Shown: in pieces, positions 1 through 7,614 of the stretch | Position numbering within the stretch: the first letter of the stretch is position 1 | Layout: every line of letters starts with the position of its first letter | Assembly (NCBI RefSeq): GCF_002860285.1 | Contig: NZ_PGVF01000001.1 | Location: 310,001 to 374,000, forward strand | From: Bacillus sp. M6-12 | Lineage (GTDB): Bacteria > Bacillota > Bacilli > Bacillales > DSM-1321 | DNA length: 64,000 nt | Direction: 5' to 3' | Program-made: the position numbers and the translations under genes | Notes under the pieces: generated by a model | What the model was told of the DNA's origin: nothing | The model's input: the letters and a program-made list of their open reading frames with translations, nothing else | Database searches by the model: none

Positions 1-40
1 AAGGGGTGTAAGAGATTTTCTCTTGCACTCCTTTTTGTTT
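1..40 (+). terminator. Rho-independent terminator of an upstream gene
   Basis: A 14-bp stem with G-U pairs (AAGGGGTGTAAGAG against CTCTTGCACTCCTT) is followed by a T-rich tail. The gene it ends lies left of the window. Confidence 0.7.
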
Positions 41-106
41 GTCATAAAGTTTACACTCTCTGGATAGAATGGTTAATAAATCATAATAAGAGAGAGGAGA
101 CTGCTT

Positions 107-253
107 ATGGCATTTGAACGAAATCGCCCTGCTACCAATCCAAGTCGTAGACGCATGTCTGTCGCTGATATGACACACCCTATTTCAAAGGAAAACAAGA
201 AAGCATTGGAATTATTGAATAAAATGGACAAAAAGAAGAGGTATTCCAGCTAA
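107..253 (+). CDS. Small basic hypothetical protein (48 aa)
   Basis: Short ATG frame with RBS AGAGAGGAGA at the right spacing and a terminator 40 bp after the stop. The product is hydrophilic, with an Arg-rich N-terminal part (NPSRRR) and a Lys-rich end (KMDKKKR). No membrane segment or known domain is seen. The basic character would suit nucleic-acid binding, but that is a guess. Confidence 0.7.
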   Translation: MAFERNRPATNPSRRRMSVADMTHPISKENKKALELLNKMDKKKRYSS

Positions 254-291
254 TCATAAAGTAAATAAGTTATCCATAATAATTAATTCAA

Positions 292-318
292 AGGTCTCCC
301 TAAAAGGAGACTTTTTTT
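292..318 (+). terminator. Rho-independent terminator
   Basis: GTCTCC/GGAGAC stem with a CTAAAA loop and a seven-T tail, after the 48-aa gene. Confidence 0.85.
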
Positions 319-409
319 GTGGAATTTTATAGAACGTGGTTAAACAGTCTAAACATATCGAGATATTTTATTTTATTAGATAATGAAGGAAAGGAGAGGA
401 GAGGATATT

Positions 410-835
410 TTGAAAAAAAGGAATATTGTATTAACGGTCATTATCTTCATTTTATTGAAAATATTATATTTTGTTTCTATAAAACATTGGATGGAAGTTG
501 AGCCAAATAAGGAATTTTTTATATATGCACCATTATTTTTCTCTATCGTCATGATATATTTTTCTATGAATTTATGGAGACATACAACAAATGGATTTCT
601 TAATACATTAACAAACAATAAAGTAAGTTTTTATCATCACATTTGTATAACTCTTGTACTGATAATGTCTGGTGATAAACATCATAAAGATTACCATATG
701 CTACCAATCTTTGAATCAAATAAATTATTATTCATTGGAATAGGAGCAATAGATGCTATTGCTATAGCTCTATTTTTTAATATGTTGTTCCGAAGTTTTA
801 CTCTTACCTTGTATCGAGCAAGAGATAATCAATAA
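410..835 (+). CDS. Multi-pass membrane protein, paralogue of the 142-aa protein at 3.25 kb
   Basis: 141 aa from a TTG start directly after GGAGAGGAGAGG; an ATG 27 nt upstream lies ahead of that RBS and is unlikely. There are three to four hydrophobic stretches (near residues 3-22, 37-55, 70-82 and 107-125). The C-terminal half matches the gene at 3253 in order and spacing: HHK, a short loop, an F-E-S/T-N motif, a long hydrophobic helix, then LT-(L/I)-Y. Both genes also share the GAAAGGAG...TTGAA(G/A)AAAA start region, so they are duplicates. Function unknown. Confidence 0.8.
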   Translation: MKKRNIVLTVIIFILLKILYFVSIKHWMEVEPNKEFFIYAPLFFSIVMIYFSMNLWRHTTNGFLNTLTNNKVSFYHHICITLVLIMSGDKHHKDYHMLPIFESNKLLFIGIGAIDAIAIALFFNMLFRSFTLTLYRARDNQ

Positions 836-1022
836 TAAATTGAAAAGAATTTCATGTATTGAAGAATCGTAAAGGACTATCTAATAGTGTGGTAGTTTTT
901 TATTTTACTTCAAAAAAATGGAAAAGGTTGGGAAGGGTTCGACCACTAAAACGATTATTCACTAAACATAACCATATAATAAATTACCAAGAAATAAAAA
1001 GAGAAAGGGGAATCAAATCGAA

Positions 1023-1124
1023 TTGGCTAAGAACAAAAATGTGAAAAAGAAGAAGCAAGTAAAGGTTGTTGTGCCTGTTGTATCTTCTAACAAAAACAAA
1101 CAACCATCTAAAAAGAAAAAATGA
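1023..1124 (+). CDS. Lys-rich micro-protein (33 aa)
   Basis: TTG start behind GAAAGGGGAA. The protein begins AKNKNVKKKKQVKVVVPVV and ends in KKKK. It is followed at once by a terminator. The Lys-rich ends around a Val-rich core could bind nucleic acid or membrane; no family is recognised. The alternative longer frame from 859 has no RBS. Confidence 0.55.
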   Translation: MAKNKNVKKKKQVKVVVPVVSSNKNKQPSKKKK

Positions 1125-1131
1125 CGAAAGA

Positions 1132-1165
1132 CAGAGCTTCTTTGGTAGTGGGAGGCTCTTTTTTC
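1132..1165 (+). terminator. Rho-independent terminator
   Basis: AGAGCTTC/GGAGGCTCT stem with wobble pairs and a T6 tail. Confidence 0.8.
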
Positions 1166-1230
1166 ATTAATCTATAACCAGATATGTACTGGTATAGCAT
1201 ATAAAAAATAAAAATGAAGGAGGTGATTGT

Positions 1231-1680
1231 GTGGAAAATAAATATGGAGGCTTTTGGATACGTGTAGTAGCAAGTGTCATAGATTTCTTAGTTTTATTTA
1301 TACCTTTATTTGGGGTAGACTATTTAATCTATCGCCTGATAGGTCCTGACGTTCCTTATTTAGACTACATTCTTGATGACCAATATGTAGATATGTGGAC
1401 TTCTTATGATACAGTAAGTCTTATTGTCATTACCTTAATAGGTATCCTCTATTATGGTTTATTGACATCTAAATTAGGTGGTACACTTGGCAAACTGGCA
1501 TTAGGTTTACGTGTAGTTGGAAAGAATGGACAATTTATTTCTGTTGGTCGAGCAATCGGAAGATACTTTGCTTATATTCCTTCCAGCATTTTAAATATCG
1601 GATTTATTATGGTTGCTCTTACAGTAGAGAAACAAGGGTTGCATGACTTGATTTGTAAAACTTATGTTGTTAAGAAGTAA
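1231..1680 (+). CDS. RDD family membrane protein
   Basis: 149 aa from a GTG start after AAGGAGG. It has the RDD signatures: an N-terminal GFWIRVVASVIDFL helix with conserved Arg and Asp, a central GGTLGKLALGLRVV segment, GRAIGRYFAYIP, and a C-terminal KQGLHDLICKTYVV. About three membrane helices are expected (residues 10-32, 60-80, 107-130), which is usual for RDD proteins. Family members act in transport or ion resistance; the substrate here cannot be told. A small hairpin (ACCAG/CTGGT, near 1178-1194) lies upstream. Confidence 0.9.
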   Translation: MENKYGGFWIRVVASVIDFLVLFIPLFGVDYLIYRLIGPDVPYLDYILDDQYVDMWTSYDTVSLIVITLIGILYYGLLTSKLGGTLGKLALGLRVVGKNGQFISVGRAIGRYFAYIPSSILNIGFIMVALTVEKQGLHDLICKTYVVKK

Positions 1681-1689
1681 ACCCTATAA

Positions 1690-1722
1690 AGAGGACTTTC
1701 TGAAAAAGAAGGTCTTTTTTAT
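1690..1722 (+). terminator. Rho-independent terminator
   Basis: GGACTTTC/GAAGGTCT stem (one wobble) followed by T6 after the RDD gene. Confidence 0.75.
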
Positions 1723-1784
1723 TTTTCAGTATCAGTTGGAGATTTGATATAATGAGCCTATCTACAATAGGGAGGATAGCATAA

Positions 1785-2045
1785 ATGAAAAAAGGGCGAC
1801 CTAAAGGAAGTTTTAAGGGACAAGGAAAAACATTTGATAGAGCATTGAATTTCGGATTATTAGAGCCTCACGAAGTCGTAGAAGAACTAAAATCGAAGAG
1901 CTATATGGATGAAGACGGTGATTTGACTGATAAAGGAAAAGGTTTTGCTGAAGATAGATTAAAGAAAATGGATAATGGAGAGTTAATCCTAATTGAGAAA
2001 TACTTTGCTGAACTGTTTCAAGCAAACCCAATCGAGTATAAGTAA
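1785..2045 (+). CDS. Hypothetical charged protein (86 aa)
   Basis: ATG start with RBS GGGAGGATAG and an extended -10 (TTGATATAAT, ending 1753) just upstream. The N-terminus is basic and Gly-rich (KKGRPKGSFKGQGK), which resembles an AT-hook-like DNA-contact tail. The remainder is acidic and helical. It forms its own transcription unit, closed by a terminator. Family not recognised. Confidence 0.8.
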   Translation: MKKGRPKGSFKGQGKTFDRALNFGLLEPHEVVEELKSKSYMDEDGDLTDKGKGFAEDRLKKMDNGELILIEKYFAELFQANPIEYK

Positions 2046-2066
2046 AGAGAAAAAATAAGCCATAAC

Positions 2067-2099
2067 AAAAGGGGTATATATTGTATATATCCTTTTTTT
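2067..2099 (+). terminator. Rho-independent terminator
   Basis: AAAGGGGTATATA/TATATATCCTTT hairpin with a T7 run. Confidence 0.85.
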
Positions 2100-2147
2100 G
2101 GTGCGATTTCTCTCTACATAGATAGAATATTGTTTCTTTGTATCAAT

Positions 2148-2186
2148 TATAATATAGCATACTCATGATAAGGTGATATTTAATCA
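2148..2186 (+). promoter_or_regulatory. TATAATATA promoter with AGG stem-loop leader
   Basis: TATAATATA is followed 14 nt later by AGG and then a TGAT-ATTTA-ATCA hairpin, the same layout as the leaders in the 44-59 kb block. A GTG at 2173 lies at this hairpin, so it is unlikely to be the start codon of the next gene. Confidence 0.55.
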
Positions 2187-2208
2187 ATTTAAAAGGTGGT
2201 TTTTTAAG

Positions 2209-2502
2209 ATGTTATATGAAAAATGTAGAGACATGTTGGCTGTTGATATTTCTATGGAAATTTCACAATTAGTTACCATTAGGAAAGTTTTATCATTAGC
2301 AGATAAAAATTGCGAAAAATTGTCATTGCTTGATGTTGAAAAATTGTGGCGTGGATATGAAGATTGGCATGATAGAGACATTGAAGTGGATAAAGATTGG
2401 ATGAAAAGGTTGATGCAGTGGATATCTAAAGATTTTGTATCTACTGAAGAAATGGGAATGATTTACGCTGGTATTGATAAATTGTTTGATACAAAAGAAT
2501 AA
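2209..2502 (+). CDS. Hypothetical protein (97 aa)
   Basis: ATG chosen because AAAAGGTGG sits 9 nt upstream; an in-frame GTG 36 nt earlier falls in the leader hairpin. The product is soluble, helical and acidic, with Trp in several places (LWRGYEDWHD, DWMKRLMQW). No domain recognised. It may be co-transcribed with the HD-like gene 80 bp downstream, since no terminator separates them. Confidence 0.75.
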   Translation: MLYEKCRDMLAVDISMEISQLVTIRKVLSLADKNCEKLSLLDVEKLWRGYEDWHDRDIEVDKDWMKRLMQWISKDFVSTEEMGMIYAGIDKLFDTKE

Positions 2503-2584
2503 ATATTAAACAAAATTTATACTTATCTGTGCAAAAAAAGGTGTTAAAAGACAATTTAAAAATAAGAAAAGGTTGGGGATTGTA

Positions 2585-3109
2585 ATGGAAAAGAATATTT
2601 ATTTAGGCGTAATCAGTGAATACTATGAGGGAAAAGTGGCTAAACGTACACAAGTTCCATATATTAATCACATTTTTGAGGGGCTAAAAGTTTTGAACGC
2701 TATCGGAGCTACACAAGAATCTAAAGATGCTTATTGTCTGCACCCGATTTATCAAGCAAAGAAAACACAAGAGGAATTGGATTATATCGCTAAATATGAA
2801 TCTTCCTTCAATCCACATGTGGTCTTGTTGGCAAAAGAATACGCAAAAACGGCAAATTCTTATCTTTGCAAACGTCATTATCAATCAAAAGATGATGTTG
2901 TTACTTTAAGTGAATATCCAGAAGTAAATGATATGCTTATTGCTGATAAGGTTCAAAACCGAAAAGACTTTGAAATGCACTATGAGAGTCAAGAAAACAA
3001 AGATACCTTTGACCGAAGTGATAGACTATCACAATACTTTAAAAATTGGTTAAACGTATTAGGTATTCCTGAAGAACAATATCAAGAATACAAAGAAATG
3101 TTAGCTTAA
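2585..3109 (+). CDS. HD-fold-like phage-type protein (RelA/SpoT hydrolase-like)
   Basis: 174 aa from ATG after AAAAGGTTGGGG. It resembles a family found in phages and plasmids that looks like (p)ppGpp hydrolase HD domains: a YINHIFEGLKVL helix (His29), then AYCLHPIYQ (His53), then ALADKVQNRKDF-type helices (DMLIADKVQNRKDFE) and a C-terminal YFKNWLNVLGI. The usual His-Asp pair appears as His-Pro (CLHP), so metal-dependent hydrolysis is doubtful. The family assignment is from memory of its motifs. Confidence 0.6.
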   Translation: MEKNIYLGVISEYYEGKVAKRTQVPYINHIFEGLKVLNAIGATQESKDAYCLHPIYQAKKTQEELDYIAKYESSFNPHVVLLAKEYAKTANSYLCKRHYQSKDDVVTLSEYPEVNDMLIADKVQNRKDFEMHYESQENKDTFDRSDRLSQYFKNWLNVLGIPEEQYQEYKEMLA

Positions 3110-3128
3110 TACTAAATATCTGCATGAG

Positions 3129-3155
3129 GAACTGCCTAATAGGTAGTTCTTTTTG
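3129..3155 (+). terminator. Rho-independent terminator
   Basis: GAACTGCCT/AGGTAGTTC stem with a short loop and T5. Confidence 0.85.
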
Positions 3156-3252
3156 TATCCTTTAGTTTTTTTACATAAAACCTAATAGAGCCATTCTAAT
3201 ATAGATTTAAATAACACTATTTTTGATAATAAAGGAAAGGAGATGATGTTTT

Positions 3253-3681
3253 TTGAAGAAAAATCGTATTGCTATTGGATTCAGTATCTTTTTAATTTCA
3301 AAAATTTTAACTTACATAGTAAGTTACTATATACTTGACTTTGCTTTTGATAAAAGTAATTTTATCTATGTTGATTTGCTTTCTTTTGTTTGTCTTTTTT
3401 ATTTTTCACAAAGAATGTGGAAAGAGACAACAACTGAGATGGCAGAACTGTTTACAGATAATCGAATATGGTTTCGTGGTGAATTACTTCAATGGATAGT
3501 CATTCTTGTACAAGGTCATAGATTTCATAAAGTTTATTATGAAACAGGATTGTTTGAAACAAATCCAATTATGTTCTCCATATTAGCAATGGTTGATACT
3601 TTATCCTGGTTGATATTAATTCATTTTTGGTTTAAAAACACAGTTCTTACTATATACAAGACAAATAATAAACCAGATTGA
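3253..3681 (+). CDS. Multi-pass membrane protein, paralogue of the protein at 0.4 kb
   Basis: 142 aa from TTG, preceded by AAAGGAAAGGAGATG. Hydrophobic segments lie near residues 6-28, 34-50, 78-90 and 108-126. The LFETNPIMF motif before the last helix matches FESNKLLF in the paralogue, and both end in LT-(L/I)-Y plus a charged tail. A lone single-gene unit with its own terminator. Function unknown. Confidence 0.8.
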   Translation: MKKNRIAIGFSIFLISKILTYIVSYYILDFAFDKSNFIYVDLLSFVCLFYFSQRMWKETTTEMAELFTDNRIWFRGELLQWIVILVQGHRFHKVYYETGLFETNPIMFSILAMVDTLSWLILIHFWFKNTVLTIYKTNNKPD

Positions 3682-3696
3682 AAAAGAAACATATTT

Positions 3697-3726
3697 TAAG
3701 CCTTCTATTTTAGGAGGCTTTTTTGT
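3697..3726 (+). terminator. Rho-independent terminator
   Basis: AAGCCTTCT/AGGAGGCTT stem and T6. Confidence 0.85.
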
Positions 3727-3829
3727 TTGGTTAAAAAGAGAATGACTAACAGGGTTTTGTAAATTCTTATGATTATTATGAATATCTTTTTTTCTTCTGG
3801 AAAAAATGAAAGAAAAAGGAGTGATAGAC

Positions 3830-4405
3830 ATGGTAAATTGTGCAATAGGTCTTAAATACCGAAATCAATATAAAGTAACGTATGGTCACTCGGATGTTTT
3901 TTTTATCAATTTATCTAATGAAGGTGTTTTATTTCATTTATGTAATATAGTAAAAGCCCGAACAAAGGAAGAATTGCTTGAGATGTTTCACCACATTGAA
4001 TTAGAAGAGGATGAAGATTATTGTTATTCAGAGGACTGTCTTTTTGGAGAGAGTGGAACGGATACTCAAAATAAGATTGAAGAGTTATTTAAAGGTGAAG
4101 ATATGATAGCCTCCTTTACAGATGGAACAGTACATATCATGGATGCACAAATAAATCTAAACTTAATACCTAATTGCTATTACTTAGATTTAGATGAAGA
4201 AACACTAATGATAAACGAGAGTGGATATATGTATGGATTACCATTTTTCTTTATTCGCTCATATGATAGAGATAAAATAGCAAAAGCTCTAAGCAAAATA
4301 AAAGAGTGTCACATGGATTTATTTAGGTTGACAGACGAATATAAAAGTAATAAAAAGTATAAAGCCATGCAAATCAGTAAAAATTGGAAATTAAGAGTAA
4401 ATTAA
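3830..4405 (+). CDS. Hypothetical protein (191 aa)
   Basis: ATG start with AAAAAGGAG 9 nt upstream; an in-frame ATG 24 nt earlier overlaps that RBS. The protein is soluble with an acidic middle (EEDEDYCYSEDCLFGESG) that holds two Cys. It contains alternating hydrophobic strands and a basic C-terminus. No known domain. It converges on the next gene, sharing a bidirectional terminator. Confidence 0.75.
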   Translation: MVNCAIGLKYRNQYKVTYGHSDVFFINLSNEGVLFHLCNIVKARTKEELLEMFHHIELEEDEDYCYSEDCLFGESGTDTQNKIEELFKGEDMIASFTDGTVHIMDAQINLNLIPNCYYLDLDEETLMINESGYMYGLPFFFIRSYDRDKIAKALSKIKECHMDLFRLTDEYKSNKKYKAMQISKNWKLRVN

Positions 4406-4442
4406 ATGATATAGGTGTGGAGTAGATAGTTGCTCCATATAA

Positions 4443-4479
4443 AAAGAACCCTTTGGCTAATAGCTTGGGTTCTTCTTTT
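4443..4479. terminator. Bidirectional terminator
   Basis: AAGAACCC/GGGTTCTT stem enclosing an AGCTATTAGCC-type inner arm, with T or A runs on both sides. It separates convergent genes. Confidence 0.75.
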
Positions 4480-4481
4480 GT

Positions 4482-5108
4482 TTACAATAACCGCTCATTT
4501 TTCGTATCTAATACTGTTATCTCCTTATTTTCAAGAACAACTAAACAGCCTGTCGGAAGAGAGAGGAATTTCATGAGTTCAGGTTTGGAATGAAGCAATT
4601 CATATACATAAATTTGTTTGAAATCATTCTCTGTTGTTGAGGAACTATCTGTGTCATCAAGCGTTCCTATGAACCAACCAGATTCACCCGATTGACGACC
4701 ATCCATTCGTTCTAAACATAGGGAATCAGATTTCAAGGCATCCTTATGAACCAGAATGGTATCTTGAAAAGAAACAGATTCACCTTGAATTTTCGCTTTC
4801 TTTAAGACTTCATTTTGTTGAACCTGAACAAATAAAGAAAGAGAGAGGTCTTCAGTCGTTTCTTTAAAAGGATTTGATATATGGTCAGGGGATAAAACTG
4901 AAAATACACCATCATGAAGACATAGGATATAAAATGACCATCCCACTTGAATTTTGTAATTATCTTTTAAAATGTCATACGTTTTATGTTCTTTTTCAAT
5001 TAAATCCAGCAAAAAGTTACCTTGTGTAGATAGATGTTCGAGACAGGTAAGTGATACCTTTTGTTTTCCAATTGGTTTGGAAAGTCGTACAGTTTGATTT
5101 TGAATCAT
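4482..5108 (-). CDS. DUF2185/Imm33-like domain protein (208 aa)
   Basis: ATG start after TTAAGGAGGTATTTT. The C-terminal half contains DALKSDSLCLERMDGRQSGE followed by SGWFIGTLDD, which resembles the DUF2185 (Imm33) signature where a strand-turn leads to SGW-(R/F)-x-G. The N-terminal 100 residues are not recognised. DUF2185 proteins occur as presumed immunity proteins next to polymorphic toxins, but no toxin gene is adjacent here, so the role is open. Confidence 0.6.
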   Translation of the reverse strand: MIQNQTVRLSKPIGKQKVSLTCLEHLSTQGNFLLDLIEKEHKTYDILKDNYKIQVGWSFYILCLHDGVFSVLSPDHISNPFKETTEDLSLSLFVQVQQNEVLKKAKIQGESVSFQDTILVHKDALKSDSLCLERMDGRQSGESGWFIGTLDDTDSSSTTENDFKQIYVYELLHSKPELMKFLSLPTGCLVVLENKEITVLDTKNERLL

Positions 5109-5186
5109 AAAATACCTCCTTAAATTTTGATAATTTATTATAGATAAAGAGGTTTGGAAGAAATCATGATTATAGTAAGATGTCGC

Positions 5187-5262
5187 TCTTATAAAGCCTT
5201 ATCATTCATGAATTTGAGCTTATAATATATAAATTTTAGAATGATGGTTCGAGAAAGGAGAG
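5187..5262 (+). promoter_or_regulatory. Repeated promoter segment, copy 1
   Basis: First of three near-identical segments in front of three separate genes. It reads CTTATAAAGCCTTATCATTC, then GAGCTTATAATATATAAATTTT, then GAATGAT. The outer arms ATCATTC and GAATGAT are complementary and enclose the TATAATATA box. Confidence 0.65.
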
Positions 5263-5271
5263 GAAGGCATA

Positions 5272-5898
5272 TTGGCAAATCTTAGGGGTAATACAGATGA
5301 TGAATTAGAAGATATTTATAGAGAAAAGAGTGGAAAACTTCGTGATGAAGCAGAACGTGAATTACGAGGAAGAGGCTATCATTATAATAATGGTGAATGG
5401 ATGGATGACGAAGAATATGAAAAAAGTTTGGAAGAGGATTCGGATACTAACTGGTTTATCTTTAAAGCCATTTTAGTTATTGCAGGATTAGTGGCTTTCT
5501 TTGTAGCATTGAATTATGTTCATTTGGTATTTTACTTTGCTTATGAACACATGTTGCCAATCATTGTCGGTTTTGTTGCTTCTGCAGTATTAATGTACGT
5601 AGGAAAAGGAGCATCGAAATCTTTAAACTTTCTATTCTATATAGGGTTATTTGCGATTTCAACCAGCTTATTTCCATTGATTGTAGAGATGTTTGAAAAT
5701 CAAGACTATATGGCTTTTTTCTATGAATCCGATTCATTAGAATTAGCAAAATACGGTTTCATTTATGTTCTATATGTTGCTTTAATTCCTTGGTTATTGC
5801 TGAAAATCATTACAGCAATTGTTCGTTCTTTGACAGAAAGAGAAGTAAAATCAAAAACAACTCAAAAGAAAGATTCACAAAATCCTCCTATTAAGTAA
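5272..5898 (+). CDS. Membrane protein with acidic N-terminal domain (208 aa)
   Basis: TTG start after GAAAGGAGAGGAAGG. The first 60 residues are charged (DDELEDIYREKSG, then RELRGRGYHYNNGEWMDDEE), a short motif often seen ahead of membrane parts in small Bacillus proteins. Then come about five hydrophobic helices (near 62-82, 90-112, 120-138, 158-180). The tail is Lys-rich. It shares its promoter type with the two NERD genes downstream, which suggests co-regulation. Function unknown. Confidence 0.8.
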   Translation: MANLRGNTDDELEDIYREKSGKLRDEAERELRGRGYHYNNGEWMDDEEYEKSLEEDSDTNWFIFKAILVIAGLVAFFVALNYVHLVFYFAYEHMLPIIVGFVASAVLMYVGKGASKSLNFLFYIGLFAISTSLFPLIVEMFENQDYMAFFYESDSLELAKYGFIYVLYVALIPWLLLKIITAIVRSLTEREVKSKTTQKKDSQNPPIK

Positions 5899-5913
5899 TG
5901 GGAGGTTTTTTAT
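5882..5913 (+). terminator. Rho-independent terminator
   Basis: CCTCC/GGGAGG stem and T6; it overlaps the end of the membrane-protein gene. Confidence 0.8.
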
Positions 5914-5963
5914 TTGGATAAAAACAATATTCACACCAAGCTAATAAAACATCATAATATTTT

Positions 5964-5993
5964 TTGATTATAGTCAATTAAATATGGTATATT
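5964..5993 (+). promoter_or_regulatory. Promoter with palindromic -35 (TTGATTATAGTCAA)
   Basis: TTGATT with the second arm AGTCAA in the spacer, then TATATT 18 bp downstream. Variant of the palindromic -35 found elsewhere in the window. Confidence 0.5.
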
Positions 5994-6046
5994 TAAAATG
6001 GAGATAACAGATTTTGAAAAATGAATTATAGAGAGGATACAGATAT

Positions 6047-6553
6047 ATGACAACCAAAAACAGCATTAGAAAACAAATGAAATTTTTAATATTATTAACC
6101 ATTTATGACGATATTGACTATCAACAAACAGGGATTACAGCAAATAATTTACTTGTTAGTTTAGCAGATAATAAACAAAAATGGTTTCAAGTAGGTATGG
6201 TAAGCGAAAAGAAAGATTATCCCACAACACTAAAATTTGAACTATCTGGACTTGAAAAAAACCAGATTTTGAAGAAGAATTACGCAAAAAAATATGTTAT
6301 GGGAAAGAATTTTGATGATGGATTTAGACAACTGGTATCAGAACTATCGGATTATCTGGAATTAGATATTGAGTTAGGAGAATGGCATTATCAAATTCAA
6401 GATTATAAAGAAGAAATCATTGAACAATTAAAAGATGGTTTAATGCCTTTCAGTATTCTATCTCAAAATGATACAAAGAAGATGAATCTATTAACGATTG
6501 AACAAGTAACACGATTAGCACAATTAAGTATTGAATTAGATTGTTATGAGTGA
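6047..6553 (+). CDS. Hypothetical protein (168 aa)
   Basis: ATG start, weak RBS (GAGAGGATACAG). The N-terminus (IRKQMKFLILLTIYDDIDYQ) looks like the start of a winged-helix-like fold, and a helical C-terminus follows. No recognised domain. A single-gene unit with its own palindromic promoter and terminator. Confidence 0.75.
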   Translation: MTTKNSIRKQMKFLILLTIYDDIDYQQTGITANNLLVSLADNKQKWFQVGMVSEKKDYPTTLKFELSGLEKNQILKKNYAKKYVMGKNFDDGFRQLVSELSDYLELDIELGEWHYQIQDYKEEIIEQLKDGLMPFSILSQNDTKKMNLLTIEQVTRLAQLSIELDCYE

Positions 6554-6602
6554 AATCGCTTTGATTAAACAATTTAGCCAATTTGTTGAATAATTTTTAA
6601 AT

Positions 6603-6632
6603 AGGACTACCTGAATTAAGGTGGTTCTTTTG
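6603..6632 (+). terminator. Rho-independent terminator
   Basis: GGACTACCT/AGGTGGTTC stem and T-rich tail. Confidence 0.8.
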
Positions 6633-6659
6633 TTTGTTTTAAAACAAAAATTTATAGCA

Positions 6660-6707
6660 ATCCATAGGTAGCCACCAAGACCAAAAGATTTTGTGGATGC
6701 TGATACG
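6660..6707 (+). pseudogene. Relic of the GIY-YIG/HTH gene near 11.9 kb
   Basis: The stretch containing GATTTTGTGGATGCTGATA is identical to part of the broken endonuclease gene (near 11950-11968), with similar flanks (GTAGCCACCAAGACCAAAA against GTGGCCAACCAAAGG). It is too short to encode anything and appears left over from a lost copy. Confidence 0.6.
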
Positions 6708-6714
6708 ACATATA

Positions 6715-6798
6715 GTATGTCATCGCTCCTATAAAGCCTTATCATTCAAGGTTTTGGGCTTATAATATATAAATTTTTGAATGAATAAGGAAGGGGAG
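6715..6798 (+). promoter_or_regulatory. Repeated promoter segment, copy 2
   Basis: Carries ATGTCATCGCTCCTATAAAG, CCTTATCATTCAAG, GGGCTTATAATATATAAA and TTTTTGAATGAATAAGG. TCATTCAA and TTGAATGA are complementary arms around the TATAATATA box. Confidence 0.65.
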
Positions 6799-6807
6799 AA
6801 AAAATAA

Positions 6808-7467
6808 TTGATATATTTAGTTTATGCAAGTTTGATTGTGGCATTATTGGTCTTATTTGCCCTTATAGGATTCTTCTTTATGAAGAGTATATACAACCAA
6901 AGTACGTATAAGAAAGAAACAAATCAGCCATTTTTAGACATGTTAAGCAGGACTGCAAGGATAAAAGGATGTTTTACAACAAATAAGCTGGATAAAATGC
7001 CTGGTACTCATAAAGTGTTAGTCAATGTGCATGTCCCAAACAAAAGTGGGGGTACAAGTTTAATTGATATTCTTTTTGTTCATGAAACAGGGATATATGT
7101 CATAAACATGATGAAAATTTATGGTTGGATTTCTGGAAATGAAAAAGAAAGTCAATGGACTAAAACCTTGAAACAAAACAAGAAAGAGCTTTTTGATAAT
7201 CCGATAAAAGAAAATGAGGGAAGGATAGAGGAGTTAAAGAAGTTGCTCCCGACTGTTCCAGAGAATCAGTTTAAATCCATCATAAACTTTAGCGAAGAAT
7301 GTCTGTTAATCAAGATTGAAACGTATTCAGAAAGAACCTTTGTCTGCAGAGAAGATAAGTTAAAAGGAATGATTAAAAAAGAAACCAACCAATCCTTTGC
7401 AGTCTTTACAAAAGAGCAAATTGATGAAATCTATAACACCTTGAAACCATATTGCAAGGTTTCCTAA
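6808..7467 (+). CDS. Degenerate NERD-domain membrane-anchored protein
   Basis: 219 aa from TTG after GGAAGGGGAG. It has one N-terminal membrane helix (residues 3-25) and a cytoplasmic NERD (nuclease-related) domain over about 50-190. It matches the next gene throughout: LDKMPGTHKVLVN, a GGT...IDILFVHETGIYVI strand, then YGWI. The active-site E-x-K that should follow YVI is replaced (INMMK instead of IESKN), while the Asp of IDILF is kept. The upstream Y-G-E-Y motif is also lost. Nuclease activity is therefore unlikely; it may be a partner of the intact paralogue. Confidence 0.8.
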   Translation: MIYLVYASLIVALLVLFALIGFFFMKSIYNQSTYKKETNQPFLDMLSRTARIKGCFTTNKLDKMPGTHKVLVNVHVPNKSGGTSLIDILFVHETGIYVINMMKIYGWISGNEKESQWTKTLKQNKKELFDNPIKENEGRIEELKKLLPTVPENQFKSIINFSEECLLIKIETYSERTFVCREDKLKGMIKKETNQSFAVFTKEQIDEIYNTLKPYCKVS

Positions 7468-7470
7468 GAC

Positions 7471-7501
7471 CAGAGCTTCCTAAAAAAAGGGAGCTTTTTT
7501 G
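7471..7501 (+). terminator. Rho-independent terminator
   Basis: GAGCTTCC/GGGAGCT stem and T6. Confidence 0.85.
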
Positions 7502-7523
7502 TTTGGTAGAAAACACGATTAAT

Positions 7524-7606
7524 AGCTTGTCATCACGCCTGAAAAGCCTTATCATTCCTAAATTTGAGCTTATAATATATAAATTTTTGGATGAATAAGG
7601 AAGGAG
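7524..7606 (+). promoter_or_regulatory. Repeated promoter segment, copy 3
   Basis: CATCACGCCTGAAAAGCCTT, then ATCATTCC, GAGCTTATAATATATAAATT and GGATGAATAAGGAAGG. Relative to copies 1 and 2, the left arm ends in C and the right arm starts with G, so the arms remain paired. Confidence 0.65.
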
Positions 7607-7614
7607 ATGAAGAA

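Noticed and set aside
319..618. Open frames on both strands around the first membrane protein
   Set aside because: Shadows of the 410-835 gene; no RBS.
859..1044. 61-codon open frame on the + strand
   Set aside because: No RBS, odd composition, and it overlaps the RBS and start of the better supported 33-aa gene.
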